DNA of 17,702 nucleotides from Bacillota bacterium (GTDB lineage Bacteria; Bacillota; Dethiobacteria; Dethiobacterales; Dethiobacteraceae), in contig QLUI01000004.1 of NCBI GenBank assembly GCA_018725345.1, forward strand, positions 1-17,702. Direction: 5' to 3'. The notes beneath the pieces are model-generated. The model had not been told where the DNA came from. It saw only the letters and a program-made list of their open reading frames with translations, and ran no database searches. Positions 1 to 7,520 of this stretch are shown here, piece after piece; position 1 is the stretch's first letter, and every line of letters starts with the position of its first letter. The position numbers were made by a program, and so were the translations under genes.

Positions 1-20
1 AACGTTGCACTCATTAACAC
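1..20 (-). CDS. Start of an unidentified gene, cut by the window edge
   Basis: Only the first codons are present. A strong ribosome binding site (AAAGGAGGAGG, positions 35-25) precedes GTG at 20 and an in-frame ATG at 14. Spacing is about 4-7 bases to the GTG and about 10 to the ATG, so either could be used. Nothing can be said about the product. It lies downstream of the glnA terminator on the same strand, so it may be a separate transcription unit or receive readthrough. Confidence 0.35.
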
Positions 21-47
21 CTATCCTCCTCCTTTGCCGACATGTTT

Positions 48-93
48 AAAAAAAAAGGAGAAGGCGTTGAAAGCAATCCGCTTTCGCACCTTC
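48..93 (-). terminator. Intrinsic terminator after glnA
   Basis: Read on the minus strand, GAAGG (93-89) pairs with CCTTC (64-60) and an inner GAAAGC/GCTTTC stem (85-80 with 74-69) closes a 5-base loop. A short internal loop separates the two stems. A run of nine T follows at 56-48. It begins about 57 bases past the glnA stop codon. Confidence 0.7.
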
Positions 94-149
94 GCCGGTG
101 AGGACATCCACGTCCGCATATAAAATTTATGACCTAGACTTCAAGCAGT

Positions 150-1478
150 TTACACTCTGGCAAGATATCTTTCCAATTCCCATTGGTGAACAGCCATCTG
201 ATACTCTTGATACTCGATACGCTTTGCTTCCATGAACCTCTCGTAAATATGGCTGCCCAACGCTTCCAGGATTACAGTGTTTTGTTCCAGGTTATCGAGT
301 GCCTGGCTCAAGGAGCCGGGCAAGCTTTCTATCTGCATCTCTTTGCGTTCTTCTGCCGTAAGATTGTAAATGTTCTTATCCACGGGAGCAGGCGCGTGGA
401 TTTTATTTTTTATGCCGTCCAGTCCCGCTTTCAGCATAACCGCCAAAGCCAGATACGGGTTGGCGGATGGGTCTGGCGAACGAACTTCCACACGTGTGCC
501 CACACCGCGGCGGGCAGGGATCCGAATCAGCGGAGAACGGTTCTTTTCCGACCATGCCAGGTAGACAGGCGCTTCATAACCGGGGACAAGGCGCTTGTAT
601 GAGTTTACGGTAGGATTGGTAATGGCCGTAAAAGCCGGCGCATGTTTCAAAATGCCGCCGATATAGTAATACGCCAATTCACTCATCTGCCGCTCTCCGT
701 CGGGATCATAGAATACGTTTTCTCCGTCTTTAAACAGCGACTGGTGAGTATGCATGCCGGAACCGTTTATGCCAAAGATAGGTTTGGGCATGAAGGACGC
801 GTGAAGGCCGTGACGCTGTGCGATACTGCGCACCACAAATTTAAATGTGACCAATTTGTCTGCCGTTGCCAGCGCTTCATCATATTTAAAGTCGATTTCA
901 TGCTGGCCTTGCGCTACTTCATGGTGAGAGGCCTCAATTTCAAACCCCATTTCCTGCAGTGTCATAACCATATCACGACGGGCGTTTTCACCCAGATCTA
1001 CCGGCGATAAGTCAAAATAACCGCCATGGTCATGGGTGATTGTGGTGGGCCGGCCCGACTCATCAGTGTGAAAGAGGAAGAACTCAGCTTCCGGGCCTGT
1101 ATTTACCGTATACCCCATGGACTTGGCTTCTTCCAGCACTCTTTGCAACTGGCAACGGGGGCACCCGGCGAATGGCTCCTCATCAGGAGTATATACATCG
1201 CAGATTAGCCTGGCGACACTGCCGTCACGGGGCCTCCAGGGAAACACTGTAAAAGTATTGGGATCAGGCCGCAAGAACTGGTCAGACTCCTCAATACGGA
1301 CAAACCCCTCAATAGAAGAACCGTCAAACATCAGCTCCCCGTCCAGCGCCTTGCCAAGCTGCTCTACCGGAATTGCAACGTTTTTTAATACCCCAAAAAT
1401 ATCTGTAAACTGGAGGCGGATAAATTTTACGTTCGCATCTTTGGCCATTCTTAAAACATCTTGTTTTGTCATACCCAT
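150..1478 (-). CDS. glnA: Glutamine synthetase type I (GlnA), Bacillus/Clostridia GSI-alpha type
   Basis: Condenses glutamate, ammonia and ATP to glutamine in the cytoplasm; it normally forms a dodecamer. The 442-residue length is the usual one for the short GSI-alpha class. Visible family motifs are FDGSSIEGF near residue 51, PEAEFF near 129, HHEVAQGQHEIDF near 184, NGSGMHTHQS near 240, NPTVNSYKRLVPGYEAP near 288 and RSPDPSANPYLA near 333. The arginine after SSIEGFV, linked to feedback inhibition in Bacillus GlnA, is present. The adenylylation-site segment of the beta class is absent, so control by a GlnE-type enzyme is unlikely. The ATG at 1478 has AAAGGAG about 9 bases upstream. It lies 90 bp after the ANTAR regulator gene, separated by an attenuator-like leader, and probably shares that gene's promoter. 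Identification is very secure. Confidence 0.99.
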   Translation of the reverse strand: MGMTKQDVLRMAKDANVKFIRLQFTDIFGVLKNVAIPVEQLGKALDGELMFDGSSIEGFVRIEESDQFLRPDPNTFTVFPWRPRDGSVARLICDVYTPDEEPFAGCPRCQLQRVLEEAKSMGYTVNTGPEAEFFLFHTDESGRPTTITHDHGGYFDLSPVDLGENARRDMVMTLQEMGFEIEASHHEVAQGQHEIDFKYDEALATADKLVTFKFVVRSIAQRHGLHASFMPKPIFGINGSGMHTHQSLFKDGENVFYDPDGERQMSELAYYYIGGILKHAPAFTAITNPTVNSYKRLVPGYEAPVYLAWSEKNRSPLIRIPARRGVGTRVEVRSPDPSANPYLALAVMLKAGLDGIKNKIHAPAPVDKNIYNLTAEERKEMQIESLPGSLSQALDNLEQNTVILEALGSHIYERFMEAKRIEYQEYQMAVHQWELERYLARV

Positions 1479-1500
1479 TTAAATCAGCTCCTTTTTTTGC

Positions 1501-1564
1501 AAAATAAAACACCCCTGGGGTGCTTAATTTCCCCGGGGCGCCGTTGCCCAATAGTGTTATACTG
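1501..1564 (-). promoter_or_regulatory. glnA leader: candidate ANTAR-type RNA target with overlapping intrinsic terminator
   Basis: On the minus strand, stem GGGC (1549-1546), six-base loop AACGGC and GCCC (1539-1536) form a small hairpin whose loop has A at position 1 and G at position 4. Its 3' arm lies inside the 5' arm of a terminator: CGCCCC (1540-1535, one G.U pair) pairs with GGGGTG (1515-1510), and GGGG (1534-1531) with CCCC (1520-1517), around a 10-base loop with one bulge. TTTTATTTT follows at 1509-1501. The two folds exclude one another. A possible upstream hairpin (1564-1549, loop TAACAC) is weak, shares base 1549 and lacks A1/G4. Confidence 0.55.
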
Positions 1565-1568
1565 TTTT

Positions 1569-2129
1569 TCACCTAAACTCATGTGCTGTAACGATAGCTT
1601 CAGCTATTCTTTTTAAAGAAACCCTTTTATTCATGCTCTGTTGCTGAATCCGCCGATAGGCTTCCCCTTCTTGTATCCCCAGATTCTCCATCAATATTCC
1701 TTTTGCCTTCTCCACCAGCACACGCGTCCCCAGCGTATTTTTTAACTTTGCTACTTCGTCCGCCATCTTCCGTAAGCGAACCTGTCCCGCTACGGCAAAA
1801 TCTACTGCTGTCAACAGCGCGGTGTCGTTGACCGGCTTTAAAATCTGGCCGGAAACAACTTCATTTCTATGCTCCCTGCGCGGGTGAGTTCCGATCAACA
1901 CCAATCCTATCTGGCCGTCCTCTTCCAGCATTTTAGCAGCCGACAGGCCGGCGGGCGAATCAATATCAATCACTGCAACATCAGGCTGTAATGACTGAAT
2001 TAAACGCAGGGCACCCGTACCGTTATCCGTTTCCCCTACCACTAGGCAGCCGGCAGCTGATAAAATGGAACTAATTTTCATTCTACTTCCGGATGTGCCG
2101 ATACTTACCACAACTCTCACGCTTCCCAT
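1569..2129 (-). CDS. ANTAR-domain RNA-binding antiterminator with a degenerate receiver domain
   Basis: A 186-residue protein in three parts: a receiver-like domain (about 1-112), a helical coiled-coil linker (about 113-135) and an ANTAR domain (about 135-183) with the conserved run EKAKGILMENLGIQEGEAYRR. ANTAR proteins bind paired stem-loops in nascent leader RNA and prevent termination. The acidic pair expected after the first receiver strand is missing (VVVSIGTSGS, residues 6-15), while an Asp in VIDID (D55) and the Lys of ILKP (K98) remain, so ordinary metal-dependent phosphorylation is doubtful. The ATG at 2129 was chosen because GGAGG lies 6 bases upstream and the receiver fold begins there; the reading frame is open further upstream to 2216 without a comparable ribosome binding site. 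It sits between the glutamate synthase operon and glnA, so control of nitrogen genes is a natural inference. Confidence 0.93.
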   Translation of the reverse strand: MGSVRVVVSIGTSGSRMKISSILSAAGCLVVGETDNGTGALRLIQSLQPDVAVIDIDSPAGLSAAKMLEEDGQIGLVLIGTHPRREHRNEVVSGQILKPVNDTALLTAVDFAVAGQVRLRKMADEVAKLKNTLGTRVLVEKAKGILMENLGIQEGEAYRRIQQQSMNKRVSLKRIAEAIVTAHEFR

Positions 2130-2151
2130 AGGCACCCTCCCCTGCTGACAA

Positions 2152-2211
2152 TAAAAGACGCCAGAACTGTTACAGATCCTGCCTCTGTAACTTGGCGCCG
2201 CTGCCTGGCAC
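2152..2211 (-). promoter_or_regulatory. Leader attenuator upstream of the ANTAR regulator gene
   Basis: On the minus strand a two-part stem (CGCCA 2163-2159 with TGGCG 2197-2193; an 8-bp perfect GTTACAGA/TCTGTAAC stem between 2191 and 2169) is followed by TTTTAT, giving an intrinsic-terminator shape. Just upstream, GTGCC (2211-2207) can pair with GGCGC (2199-2195) around a 7-base loop AGGCAGC. That 3' arm overlaps the terminator arm. The layout resembles the glnA and glt leaders, but the loop has seven bases, not six, so membership in the ANTAR motif is uncertain. Confidence 0.45.
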
Positions 2212-2240
2212 TTCATCGTACCTGTTATGTTTTTGTTTTA

Positions 2241-2269
2241 ATTATAAGATATGCATTAGGCAATTGCAA
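2241..2269 (-). promoter_or_regulatory. Sigma-A-type promoter for the ANTAR gene and glnA
   Basis: TTGCAA (2269-2264), a 17-base spacer and a perfect TATAAT (2246-2241) on the minus strand. The expected start near 2234 would give a leader of about 105 bases carrying the hairpins at 2152-2211. An imperfect palindrome (GGAAATGCATTCC, 2281-2293) lies just upstream of the -35 and could be an operator, but nothing else supports that. No terminator is visible between gltB3 and this promoter, so readthrough from the glt operon is also possible. Confidence 0.75.
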
Positions 2270-2320
2270 TAGTTATTTTCGGAAATGCATTCCATATTGT
2301 GAAATTTGCTTTTGCAGCTT

Positions 2321-3055
2321 CTAAAACTTAACGTACATATTGCCATACGGACGGATACCTACCGGAGCCAACTTAGTAAAGCTCATACCGCCAACGGTTT
2401 TTTCCTCCAAACCGAAGTAATTTTCATAACGGCTCACAATACCAGTCAAGTAATGCTGCTCTTTGGCAGTTGGAGTTGTTTTTTGAACTTCCCTGCCCAG
2501 CTTATAATCAGGCACATTACCGCGAATAAACATTACGCCGCCATGCATTCCGGTTCCACAGTAATTACCCACCGGCTCCATATCGTCAGGAAGCCCAAGC
2601 ACCACTATTATGCCACCTGCCATATATTCACCCAAAAAGTCTCCTGTTTTTCCGCCAATTACAATCAACGGAACTTGCTCCTGATATTCTTTCATATGAA
2701 TTCCCACCCGGTAACCCACATTGCCGCGGACAAACACCTCCCCCCCACGCATGGCATACCCCAGGGTATCACCGGCATCGCCATGAATGATAATCGTTCC
2801 ACCGTTCATTGTGTTTGCCACCGCATCCTGCGCATTACCCTTTACAACAATATGAGGGCCATCCATGTATGCCGCCAGGTCATTCCCGGGAACCCCTTCA
2901 ATGCTAAAACTGAAATTACCGCGAATTGCGTCAGCAATGTAACGCTGGCCGTTTACATTCTTTAGGATAATTTCAAGGGCACCGTCTTTCAGTGCCTGCC
3001 GTATACGTTTGTTTAAATGCATATAATACACACCCCGGGCGTCAATCGTAACCAT
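2321..3055 (-). CDS. Glutamate synthase GXGXG-domain subunit (GltB3)
   Basis: A 244-residue stand-alone version of the C-terminal beta-helix (GXGXG, alpha-3) domain of the large glutamate synthase subunit. Regularly spaced glycines support this: GGTIIIHGDAGDTLGYAM, GGEVFVRGNVGYRVG, GKTGDFLGEYMAGG and GNYCGTGMHGGVMFIRG. In fused enzymes this domain packs against the FMN and amidotransferase domains and helps shape the ammonia tunnel; here it is a separate subunit, as in archaeal and many clostridial enzymes. The ATG at 3055 was preferred over an in-frame start at 3142 because AAAGGAGG sits 7 bases upstream and family homology starts there; the earlier start would overlap the preceding gene. 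It is the last gene of the five-gene glt operon, 44 bp after the oxidoreductase. Confidence 0.92.
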   Translation of the reverse strand: MVTIDARGVYYMHLNKRIRQALKDGALEIILKNVNGQRYIADAIRGNFSFSIEGVPGNDLAAYMDGPHIVVKGNAQDAVANTMNGGTIIIHGDAGDTLGYAMRGGEVFVRGNVGYRVGIHMKEYQEQVPLIVIGGKTGDFLGEYMAGGIIVVLGLPDDMEPVGNYCGTGMHGGVMFIRGNVPDYKLGREVQKTTPTAKEQHYLTGIVSRYENYFGLEEKTVGGMSFTKLAPVGIRPYGNMYVKF

Positions 3056-3099
3056 AGGTACGCCTCCTTTAAAATTGCTGCCCCTGAAATCAGATTGGA

Positions 3100-4344
3100 C
3101 TATAACGCTATTTTTTCCCTGCGAAGCTTGGGCGGCAGGCACGCATGATTGAACGAACCATCGATCAATGTGGCCTTAAAGCCGGTAATATTCACTTTTT
3201 CGCGAATCAACCATGTCAACAGACCGGCTCTGTCAATTTGCTCCACCAGCACATAACCGACAACGCGATTTTGCCGGATCACCAGTTTTCGGTACATTTT
3301 TTCCGTTTGGCTTTTTTGCAAGTAAACTTCATCTGCGGGTTCTTCATGGATCACACCGGCACTGATCAGGGGTAAGCCAAAAAAGCTGATAGCGTTCATA
3401 TTCATCCCGGCATAGACCGCGTTGCCACCCGCCATATTTCGGCCGGCAGCCTCGCCTTGTGCATATGCAACTGGCAGAAGAGGGATCACTCGTTGACAGC
3501 CTGTAAGCAAATCTAATCCCTGGGCCACATCACCCGCCGCATATATTCCGGGAACATTGGTTCGCAGTGCTTGGTCCACCAAGATCCCATGTTCAGTAGC
3601 TATCTGCACACCTTCAATCAACTCTTTATTCGGTTCAATCCCAACCGCACTGACAACGAAATCACAAGCCAAGATACGCCCGTCAGTCAGCCTCACGGAA
3701 AGACCGTTGTTTTCGCCTGTGATTCCCACAGGCTCGCTGCCTATAGCCAAGTGGAGCCCGTTCTCGCTAAGATGCAGGGACAGTTTTTCCGTGGCTCCCG
3801 GGTCCAAAAAATTTCTTAGAATACGGCTGCGGACAACCAACGTGGTTTCAACGCCTGACGTTGTCAGTGCCTCGGCCGCCTTCAGTGCTGTTAAGCCGGC
3901 ACCCAGAACGACCGCTTTCATGCCGTCACGGATAAACTGTTTTAGTGCAAATGCATCCTTCATCGTATAGAAGGGGAATATGCTCTCACTGTCAATACCG
4001 GGAAGTTTCAGAGCAACCGGCTTACTGCCGGTTGCGATCAGCAATGTGCCGTAGGTGACACGGCCGCCGTCTTCCAGAATCACCGCTTTGGCGTTAATAT
4101 CTACTGCTGCTGCCTTCCTGCCGAACATCGTTGTAATATGATTCTTCACATAGAAATCTTCCGGCCTGTAGTTCATCTTTTCAGCAGTCACTTTGCCGGA
4201 CAGGAGGTACGAAATCAGCGGGCGGGAATAGGTATGATGCGGTTCTTCAGTAATGAGAATAACCGGACTTTCTTTGTCCAGCTGCCGTATCCCCTCCACA
4301 GCACCCACGGCTGCGGCTGAATTACCGATGATTACATGCGTCAT
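3100..4344 (-). CDS. FAD/NAD(P)-dependent oxidoreductase of the glutamate synthase operon
   Basis: A 414-residue flavoprotein of the pyridine-nucleotide-disulfide oxidoreductase superfamily. The FAD-binding Rossmann start is IIGNSAAAVGA (about 5-15, with serine/alanine at positions usually occupied by glycine). An ATG motif LLIATGSKP lies near 101-109, a second nucleotide-binding segment VVLGAGLTALKAAEAL at 145-160 and the second FAD motif VPGIYAAGDVA at 264-274. No redox-active CxxxxC pair is seen, so it resembles NADH oxidase or ferredoxin-reductase-like members. It probably passes electrons between NAD(P)H and the adjacent ferredoxin and the FMN subunit, taking the place of a GltD-like small subunit; this role is inferred from context. 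The start overlaps the end of the ferredoxin gene by 23 bp with GGAGG 9 bases upstream, so translation is probably coupled. Confidence 0.9.
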   Translation of the reverse strand: MTHVIIGNSAAAVGAVEGIRQLDKESPVILITEEPHHTYSRPLISYLLSGKVTAEKMNYRPEDFYVKNHITTMFGRKAAAVDINAKAVILEDGGRVTYGTLLIATGSKPVALKLPGIDSESIFPFYTMKDAFALKQFIRDGMKAVVLGAGLTALKAAEALTTSGVETTLVVRSRILRNFLDPGATEKLSLHLSENGLHLAIGSEPVGITGENNGLSVRLTDGRILACDFVVSAVGIEPNKELIEGVQIATEHGILVDQALRTNVPGIYAAGDVAQGLDLLTGCQRVIPLLPVAYAQGEAAGRNMAGGNAVYAGMNMNAISFFGLPLISAGVIHEEPADEVYLQKSQTEKMYRKLVIRQNRVVGYVLVEQIDRAGLLTWLIREKVNITGFKATLIDGSFNHACLPPKLRREKIAL

Positions 4345-4795
4345 AATGGTCGTCCTCCCCTACTTCCTCGTAGACTATCGCGTCATTCGGGCAGTGCTTT
4401 ACGCAGGCCGGGTCTTGGCCGCAAAGATCACACTTGGCAGCTATTTTTGTGTGCCGGCCCTCACGGACGATAGCGCCATAAGGGCAGGCGGCAATACAGG
4501 TCCAACAACCAACACACCGCTCTACTTCATTATGGACTAATCGGGTTTCCGGATCCCTGGTCATGGAGCCGGTAAGGCATGATCGGATGCAAAATGCCTC
4601 CCGGCAATGGCGGCAAGGTAAAGCAAAACAAGTGTCTTCTTTTTCTTCGATCACAATCCTTGGAGACGGGCGGTTACAATCCCTTTTAAACGTCTTGATT
4701 AAATCATTTTTATATTTTCCGTGGGCTGCAATGCAATGCACCTCACACAACCGGCAGCCTATGCAATATTCCTCTTTGATACGGATGCGCTTCAT
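4322..4795 (-). CDS. Four-cluster 4Fe-4S ferredoxin-like electron-transfer protein
   Basis: A 157-residue polyferredoxin of the CooF/HycB/DmsB type. Four cysteine sets are visible: C11-C14-C17-C21, C61-C64-C69-C73, C94-C97-C100-C104 and C122-C125-C131-C135, enough for four [4Fe-4S] clusters. No signal peptide or membrane segment, so a cytoplasmic electron carrier. It lies 12 bp after the FMN glutamate synthase subunit gene and overlaps the oxidoreductase gene, suggesting it wires the flavoprotein to the synthase; this is inference. The ATG at 4795 has GGAGG 7 bases upstream; another in-frame ATG at 4801 is only 1 base from that site and is less likely. Confidence 0.92.
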   Translation of the reverse strand: MKRIRIKEEYCIGCRLCEVHCIAAHGKYKNDLIKTFKRDCNRPSPRIVIEEKEDTCFALPCRHCREAFCIRSCLTGSMTRDPETRLVHNEVERCVGCWTCIAACPYGAIVREGRHTKIAAKCDLCGQDPACVKHCPNDAIVYEEVGEDDHYDACNHR

Positions 4796-4806
4796 ACTCA
4801 TCCCTC

Positions 4807-6306
4807 CTATTCACCGGCTGCCTTAATGCCGAGAATTCGCAGTTCACTGTCCATCATCCCCACACCACGCAGCATCAAACGGTTGCCGCGCAGGCTCTCC
4901 ACGGCGTTAATTCCCATGCCGCCAAGCATCTCTTTAAGCTCATGTTTCCAGGCCCGCAGCAGGTTGGCGGCACGCCTGGCGCCGATTTCCGGATTCAGCC
5001 GTTTAACTAATTGCGGGTTCTGTGTGGCAATACCCCAATTGCATTTCCCTGTGTAACACTTCTGACATACATGGCAGCCGAGGGAGATTAGGGCTGCAGT
5101 CGCGATGTATACAGCATCCGCACCCAATGCGATCGCTTTAATCACATCAGCACTGTGACGCATACTGCCGCCAACCACAATGGAGACTTCCTGTCGGATT
5201 CCTTCGTCACGGAGTCGGGAGTCTACCGCGGCTAAAGCCAGCTCAATCGGAATGCCCACATGATCCCGGATGCGCAGCGGAGTGGCTCCCGTGCCGCCCC
5301 TGTAACCGTCAATGGCAATAATGTCAGCACCGGCACGAGCTATACCGGATGCGATGGCAGCCACATTGTGAACCGCTGCAATCTTGACACTGATGGGTTT
5401 GGTGTATTCGGTCGCTTCTTTCAGGGAAAAAATAAGTTGAGTTAAATCCTCAATCGAATAAATATCATGGTGCGGCGCCGGCGAAATGGCGTCTGACCCC
5501 AGGGGAATCATCCGTGTCTCTGAAACCCCTTGCCCTACTTTCTCTCCCGGGAGATGGCCGCCAATGCCCGGCTTTGCTCCTTGCCCGATTTTAATTTCAA
5601 TAGCGGCGCCGGCGTTTAGATAGTCAATATTTACGCCAAAACGCCCCGAAGCCACTTGTGTGATTGTATTTTTTCCAAATGGATACAGATCCCTGTGCAG
5701 GCCGCCTTCACCGGTGTTATAATAAGTGTTCTCGCTTTCTGCCGCTGCCGCCAGAGATTTAATGGCGTTTAACGAAATAGAACCAAAAGACATGGCGGAA
5801 AACATAATTGGCACATCCAATTCCAATTGTGGCGGCAGATCAACCGGTTTTCCCTTATCGTCAAGCTGCAATACCGTCGGTTTCCGCCCCAGGAATGTAC
5901 GCAATTCCATCGGTTCACGCAGTGGGTCGATAGAAGGATTTGTAACCTGTGAGGCATTAAGCATCATCCGGTCAAAATAACCGGGCATGGGTCGGTCACT
6001 GCCCATCCCGGTAAGCAATATGCCGCCCGAGTTAGCCTGTGCCTGGATGGCCCGGATATCATGAACGGCCCAGGCCGCATTGCCGCTGGTTTCCTGAGGT
6101 GCACCCCAAACAGCCAACGCACCGGTGGGACACAACTCCACACAACGCCGGCAGTTGCTGCAGTTGGTGGAATCACAAAGCACTTCCTTTGTATCTATAT
6201 CTAGATAATGAACCTCGTTAGCACACTGACGTACACAGACACCACAGTCAATACATCGGCAACTGTCTCTCTCCACTCTAAACGTAGGCCTTTTTGTAAA
6301 ACCCAT
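4807..6306 (-). CDS. Glutamate synthase FMN/ferredoxin subunit (GltB2)
   Basis: A 499-residue catalytic subunit that reductively transfers the ammonia derived from glutamine to 2-oxoglutarate. N-terminal part: two [4Fe-4S] motifs, C18-C21-C24-C28 and C49-C52-C55-C59. The FMN-binding glutamate synthase barrel follows from about residue 140, with GEGGLHRDLYPFG near 198, IKIGQGAKPGIGGHLPG near 237 and IDGYRGGTGATP near 331. A C-x5-C-x4-C set (C410, C416, C421) matches the 3Fe-4S cluster site of classical glutamate synthases. The ATG at 6306 is preceded by GGGGAGG at 7 bases; a TTG-led extension to 6324 would contain the ribosome binding site itself and is rejected. It follows gltB1 with about 30 bp spacing. 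The extra ferredoxin domain is typical of the split archaeal/clostridial form. Confidence 0.96.
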   Translation of the reverse strand: MGFTKRPTFRVERDSCRCIDCGVCVRQCANEVHYLDIDTKEVLCDSTNCSNCRRCVELCPTGALAVWGAPQETSGNAAWAVHDIRAIQAQANSGGILLTGMGSDRPMPGYFDRMMLNASQVTNPSIDPLREPMELRTFLGRKPTVLQLDDKGKPVDLPPQLELDVPIMFSAMSFGSISLNAIKSLAAAAESENTYYNTGEGGLHRDLYPFGKNTITQVASGRFGVNIDYLNAGAAIEIKIGQGAKPGIGGHLPGEKVGQGVSETRMIPLGSDAISPAPHHDIYSIEDLTQLIFSLKEATEYTKPISVKIAAVHNVAAIASGIARAGADIIAIDGYRGGTGATPLRIRDHVGIPIELALAAVDSRLRDEGIRQEVSIVVGGSMRHSADVIKAIALGADAVYIATAALISLGCHVCQKCYTGKCNWGIATQNPQLVKRLNPEIGARRAANLLRAWKHELKEMLGGMGINAVESLRGNRLMLRGVGMMDSELRILGIKAAGE

Positions 6307-6335
6307 CGGTCTTCCTCCCCTCAAAGACCCGCGGT

Positions 6336-7487
6336 TTATGACCGCGATGTCCTCTCCCCTACAGCCATGTGGAGCATGCCTTCCTCTTCTTCCGCCTGTA
6401 ATGCCTGATCATTCAGCAGGCCGATCACCGGTTCACCGCCTCTGGGCATCCAAACACGGTCCGGTTGCGGGCAAATCTCCCGAATCGCCGATTCTTCACT
6501 GGCCACATACAGAAAATCACCTTTTTCCGCAGCGGTCAGCGGGCGGAGCTTGATCCGGTCATTCAGTGCCATGATTCCCCGGGAAGAGCCAAGGACAATG
6601 CTGAACGGCCCGTTAATCAAAAGGCTGGAATAAACAAGTCTTGCAGCACGGTGAATGGCTCTTTTTTCCGGCGGCATCCGGTCGATCTCGTTCCAAAAAG
6701 GCGGCGCCACCACAGCAACTGCTACATCCAGCGGCAGTCCGTGTTTTCTGACAAGCAAATCAAAAATATACGTAATCGCTTCCGTGTCCGTCTGCAGCGT
6801 ACATTTGTGACCAAACATCTCCAGATAACGGCGGTTTGCATCATATGACGAAATCTCACCATTATGCACGATTGACCAGTCCAAAAGTGTAAACGGATGA
6901 GCCCCGCCCCACCACCCCGGTGTATTGGTGGGAAAGCGGCCATGCGCAGTCCAGATATGGCCCTTATATTCTTCCAGGCGATAGAACTCGCCGATATCTT
7001 CCGGATACCCCACACCTTTAAAAGCGCCCATATTCTTGCCGCTTGAGAATACATATGCACCTGGCATGGAACTGTTAATCTCCATAACACGTTCCACCAC
7101 AAATTCGTTGGTATTCATTTCATCTTGGTACAGCAATTCCAGCTTAGGTTTAACAAAATAGCGCCAGATAAGCGGTAAATTCCTGATGCCTGTAGTTTTG
7201 CGCGTTGGAATGGGCCCGCCCATCTCCATATTAAAGTTCTTGTTGAGATAGCGCTCCGTCTCTTCACGTACGGCATGGTTTTCATAAAACAGGTGGAACG
7301 CGAAGTAGTCACGGAATTCAGGATAAATCCCGTATGCGGCAAATCCGCCGCCCAATCCGTTGGACCGTTCATGCATCAGGGCGATAGACCGGATTATTTG
7401 CTCGCCGGAAACAGTATTGCCTTTACGGTTGATAAACCCGCTGATGGCACACCCGGAAGGTATGCGGATATCTCCCTCTCTGAGCAT
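6336..7487 (-). CDS. Glutamate synthase class II glutamine amidotransferase subunit (GltB1)
   Basis: A 383-residue subunit that hydrolyses glutamine and delivers ammonia to the synthase. The class II (Ntn) amidotransferase fold is indicated by PSGCAISG at 11-18, WTAHGRFPTNTPGWWGGAHPF near 178, HNGEISSYDANRRYLE near 207 and QTDTEAITYIFD near 230. The nucleophile candidate is C13, not residue 2, so either a 12-residue propeptide must be removed or this family differs from the standard N-terminal-cysteine arrangement. The ATG at 7487 has GGAGG 9 bases upstream. First gene of the glt operon, behind a leader with an attenuator and candidate ANTAR element. Confidence 0.95.
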   Translation of the reverse strand: MLREGDIRIPSGCAISGFINRKGNTVSGEQIIRSIALMHERSNGLGGGFAAYGIYPEFRDYFAFHLFYENHAVREETERYLNKNFNMEMGGPIPTRKTTGIRNLPLIWRYFVKPKLELLYQDEMNTNEFVVERVMEINSSMPGAYVFSSGKNMGAFKGVGYPEDIGEFYRLEEYKGHIWTAHGRFPTNTPGWWGGAHPFTLLDWSIVHNGEISSYDANRRYLEMFGHKCTLQTDTEAITYIFDLLVRKHGLPLDVAVAVVAPPFWNEIDRMPPEKRAIHRAARLVYSSLLINGPFSIVLGSSRGIMALNDRIKLRPLTAAEKGDFLYVASEESAIREICPQPDRVWMPRGGEPVIGLLNDQALQAEEEEGMLHMAVGERTSRS

Positions 7488-7520
7488 AACATTTCACCTC
7501 CCTGGCTACTCTTACACAAC

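Noticed and set aside
183..1482. Several plus-strand open frames opposite glnA
   Set aside because: All lie antisense to a full-length, highly conserved glnA reading frame.
2306..2965. Plus-strand open frame of 219 codons opposite gltB3
   Set aside because: It is the antisense of a clearly recognised gene and shows no protein-family features.
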